Source: Paenibacillus sp. FSL H7-0331 | GTDB lineage: Bacteria > Bacillota > Bacilli > Paenibacillales > NBRC-103111 | Assembly (NCBI RefSeq): GCF_001956045.1 | Contig: NZ_MRTH01000023.1 | Location: 59,418-123,417, forward strand | Length of the DNA stretch: 64,000 nucleotides | Reading direction: 5' to 3' | Shown here: in pieces, positions 62,654 through 64,000 of the stretch | How the letters are laid out: each line of letters begins with the position of its first letter | Numbering within the stretch: the first letter of the stretch is position 1 | Program-made: the position numbers and the translations under genes | Notes under the pieces: generated by a model | The model's input: the letters and a program-made list of their open reading frames with translations, nothing else | Told to the model about the DNA's origin: nothing | Databases searched by the model: none

Positions 62654-64000
62654 ATGTCTGATGGGCTATCAGGTCTGACAGGTCTGACAGGTCAAACAGG
62701 TCAGACGGGTCAAACAGGTCAAACGGGTCAAACAGGTCAAACGGGTCAAACGGGTCCAACCGGTCCGACAGGTAAACAAGGACCTAAAGGTGTACAAGGC
62801 TCCCAAGGCATACAAGGACCTCAGGGTGTTCAAGGGCCTCAAGGCACACAAGGAACTCAAGGTGTACAAGGACCTCAAAGCGTTCAAGGACCGCAAGGCA
62901 CACAAGGACCCCGGGGTGACCAAGGAACTGAAGGCGTTCAAGGACCTCAAGGTGCTCAAGGGCCGCAAGGCGTACAAGGATCGCAGGGTGTACAAGGGCC
63001 TCAAGGTGCTCAAGGGCCGCAAGGCATACAAGGATCACAAGGTGTACAAGGCCCTCAAGGTGTTCCAGGACCTCAAGGTGACCAAGGACCTCAAGGCGTA
63101 CAAGGACCTCAAGGTGTTCAAGGACCGCGGGGTGACCAAGGACTGCAAGGTGCTCAAGGGCCGCAAGGTGTTCAAGGACCGCGGGGTGACCAAGGACCGC
63201 AAGGTGCTCAAGGGCAGCAAGGCACCCAAGGACCGCAAGGCACACATGGACCTCAAGGTGCTCAAGGGCCGCAAGGCATACAAGGACCTCAAGGTGTTCA
63301 AGGACCTCAAGGCACCCAAGGACCGCAGGGTGATCAAGGACCGCAAGGTGCACAAGGGCCGCAAGGATCTCAAGGCGTTCAAGGACCTCAAGGCATACAA
63401 GGACCGCAAGGTACTCAAGGAACTCAAGGTGTACAAGGACCTCAAGGTGATCAAGGGTCGCAAGGCACACAAGGATCGCAGGGTGATCAAGGACCTCAAG
63501 GCATACAAGGAACTCAAGGTGATCAAGGACCGCAAGGTGTACAAGGACCTCAAGGTGATCAAGGGTCGCAAGGCACACAAGGATCGCAGGGTGTACAAGG
63601 ACCTCAAGGTGTCCAAGGGCCACAAGGCGCACAAGGACCGCAAGGCACCCAAGGACCGCAGGGTGATCAAGGACCGAAAGGTATACAAGGATCTCAGGGT
63701 GATCAAGGACCGCAAGGCACACAAGGGCCGCAAGGCGTACAAGGACCTCAAGGCACACAAGGGCCGCAAGGTGCTCAAGGACCTCAAGGTGAACAAGGAC
63801 CTCAAGGTGTACAAGGACCTCAAGGTGAACAAGGACCTCAAGGCGTACAAGGACCTCAAGGTGCTCAAGGACCGCAAGGTGCTCAAGGACCGCAGGGTGC
63901 TCAAGGGCCGCAGGGTGCTCTAGGGTCTCAAGGCGCTCAAGGACCGCAGGGTGATCAAGGAACGCAAGGTGTTCAAGGACCGCAAGGCACCCAAGGACCG
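62654..64000 (+). CDS. Collagen-like GXY-repeat protein (partial, runs off the window end)
   Basis: ATG 62654 follows AAAGGCGG by nine bases. The frame stays open for all 449 codons to base 64000. After a short start ([12 protein letters not shown]) comes GQTGQTG repeated, then [10 protein letters not shown], and from there GPQGxQG hexads to the end (x mostly V, T, A, D or I). Gly occupies every third position except one Ser (PQSVQG, near 62879). Such proteins form triple helices, and in Bacillaceae are exosporium or surface filaments of BclA type. The N-terminus has no classical signal peptide, as in exosporium collagen-like proteins. The C-terminal domain lies beyond the window. Confidence 0.92.
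   Translation, partial: MSDGLSGLTGLTGQTGQTGQTGQTGQTGQTGQTGPTGPTGKQGPKGVQGSQGIQGPQGVQGPQGTQGTQGVQGPQSVQGPQGTQGPRGDQGTEGVQGPQGAQGPQGVQGSQGVQGPQGAQGPQGIQGSQGVQGPQGVPGPQGDQGPQGVQGPQGVQGPRGDQGLQGAQGPQGVQGPRGDQGPQGAQGQQGTQGPQGTHGPQGAQGPQGIQGPQGVQGPQGTQGPQGDQGPQGAQGPQGSQGVQGPQGIQGPQGTQGTQGVQGPQGDQGSQGTQGSQGDQGPQGIQGTQGDQGPQGVQGPQGDQGSQGTQGSQGVQGPQGVQGPQGAQGPQGTQGPQGDQGPKGIQGSQGDQGPQGTQGPQGVQGPQGTQGPQGAQGPQGEQGPQGVQGPQGEQGPQGVQGPQGAQGPQGAQGPQGAQGPQGALGSQGAQGPQGDQGTQGVQGPQGTQGP
62690..64000 (+). repeat. 9-/18-bp tandem repeat encoding the GXY array
   Basis: Units of the form CAAGGACCTCAAGGTGTA recur with changes mainly at the third codon of each hexad and at third codon positions. The low complexity makes the region prone to length variation by slippage and recombination. 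Confidence 0.9.

Noticed and set aside
62784..63923. Long open frames on both strands within the collagen array, one Lys/Asp-rich (plus strand) and two Leu-rich (minus strand)
   Set aside because: They are products of the 9/18-bp repeat being open in other frames. The frame from ATG 62654 gives GXY with Gly at every third residue and a proper ribosome binding site, so it is the real gene.
62690..64000. Regularly repeated DNA that could suggest a CRISPR array
   Set aside because: There are no unique spacers of constant length; the repeats are contiguous and in frame, as in a coding tandem array. No cas gene is present.
1..64000. rRNA and tRNA genes
   Set aside because: No cloverleaf with a GGTTCGAATCC-type T arm or rRNA consensus stretch was noticed anywhere in the window.

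Overview
The window reads as a chromosomal segment of a Gram-positive, low-to-mid GC, spore-former-type bacterium, most likely Paenibacillus or a close relative. The basis is strong AGGAGG-type ribosome binding sites with frequent TTG and GTG starts, three lipoprotein-dependent sugar ABC transporters each beside its own AraC/YesN-type regulator, a surface protein with three SLH domains, a split glycine decarboxylase (gcvPA/gcvPB) under a tandem glycine riboswitch, and a GXY-repeat collagen-like protein. This is inference from gene content; no database search was possible.

Layout. 1-4.6 kb: the tail of an alpha-mannosidase-like gene, an Lrp/AsnC regulator divergent from a VOC protein, small membrane proteins, a Nudix hydrolase, a YqeK-type HD protein, and three gene ruins (F420-reductase-like, Nudix, ATP-dependent DNA ligase tail). 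4.9-15.6 kb: a carbohydrate island with lipoprotein, two permeases, a membrane AraC regulator and a 1524-residue SLH-anchored beta-helix protein. A 134-bp direct repeat (4220-4353 and 15791-15924) brackets it. 16-20 kb: aldo/keto reductase, EamA exporter, SgrR-like regulator. 20-27.2 kb (minus strand): sulfatase, two permeases, lipoprotein and AraC regulator. 27.4-35.4 kb: FadR-type regulator and the glucarate pathway (5-dehydro-4-deoxyglucarate dehydratase, semialdehyde dehydrogenase, GudD), then an (alpha/alpha)6-type glycosidase and an iron alcohol dehydrogenase.

35.6-40.8 kb: an AT-hook/RHH-like protein, a Bcr/CflA efflux pump, then a compact operon of an ABC exporter with a C-terminal cyclic-nucleotide-binding domain, a GNAT-like protein, a 32-codon peptide gene and a second, paralogous GNAT-like protein coupled to the peptide stop codon (TAATG). 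The last block looks like an undescribed peptide modification/export or signalling system and is the main candidate for novelty.

41-45 kb: LacI regulator, PfkB kinase, class II aldolase and SIS isomerase/deaminase (a phosphosugar pathway). 45.2-50 kb: gcvH on the minus strand, facing away from the riboswitch-controlled gcvT-gcvPA-gcvPB operon. 50.4-57.2 kb: third sugar ABC transporter with a YesM/YesN two-component system. 57.3-62.2 kb: 5'-3' exonuclease, small membrane proteins, an MFS transporter and an AraR repressor with a clear AraR operator in its own promoter. 62.65-64 kb: a collagen-like gene that runs off the window end.

The overall theme is plant-polysaccharide and sugar-acid scavenging, with separate extracytoplasmic sensors for each transporter. 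No rRNA, tRNA or CRISPR array was seen.
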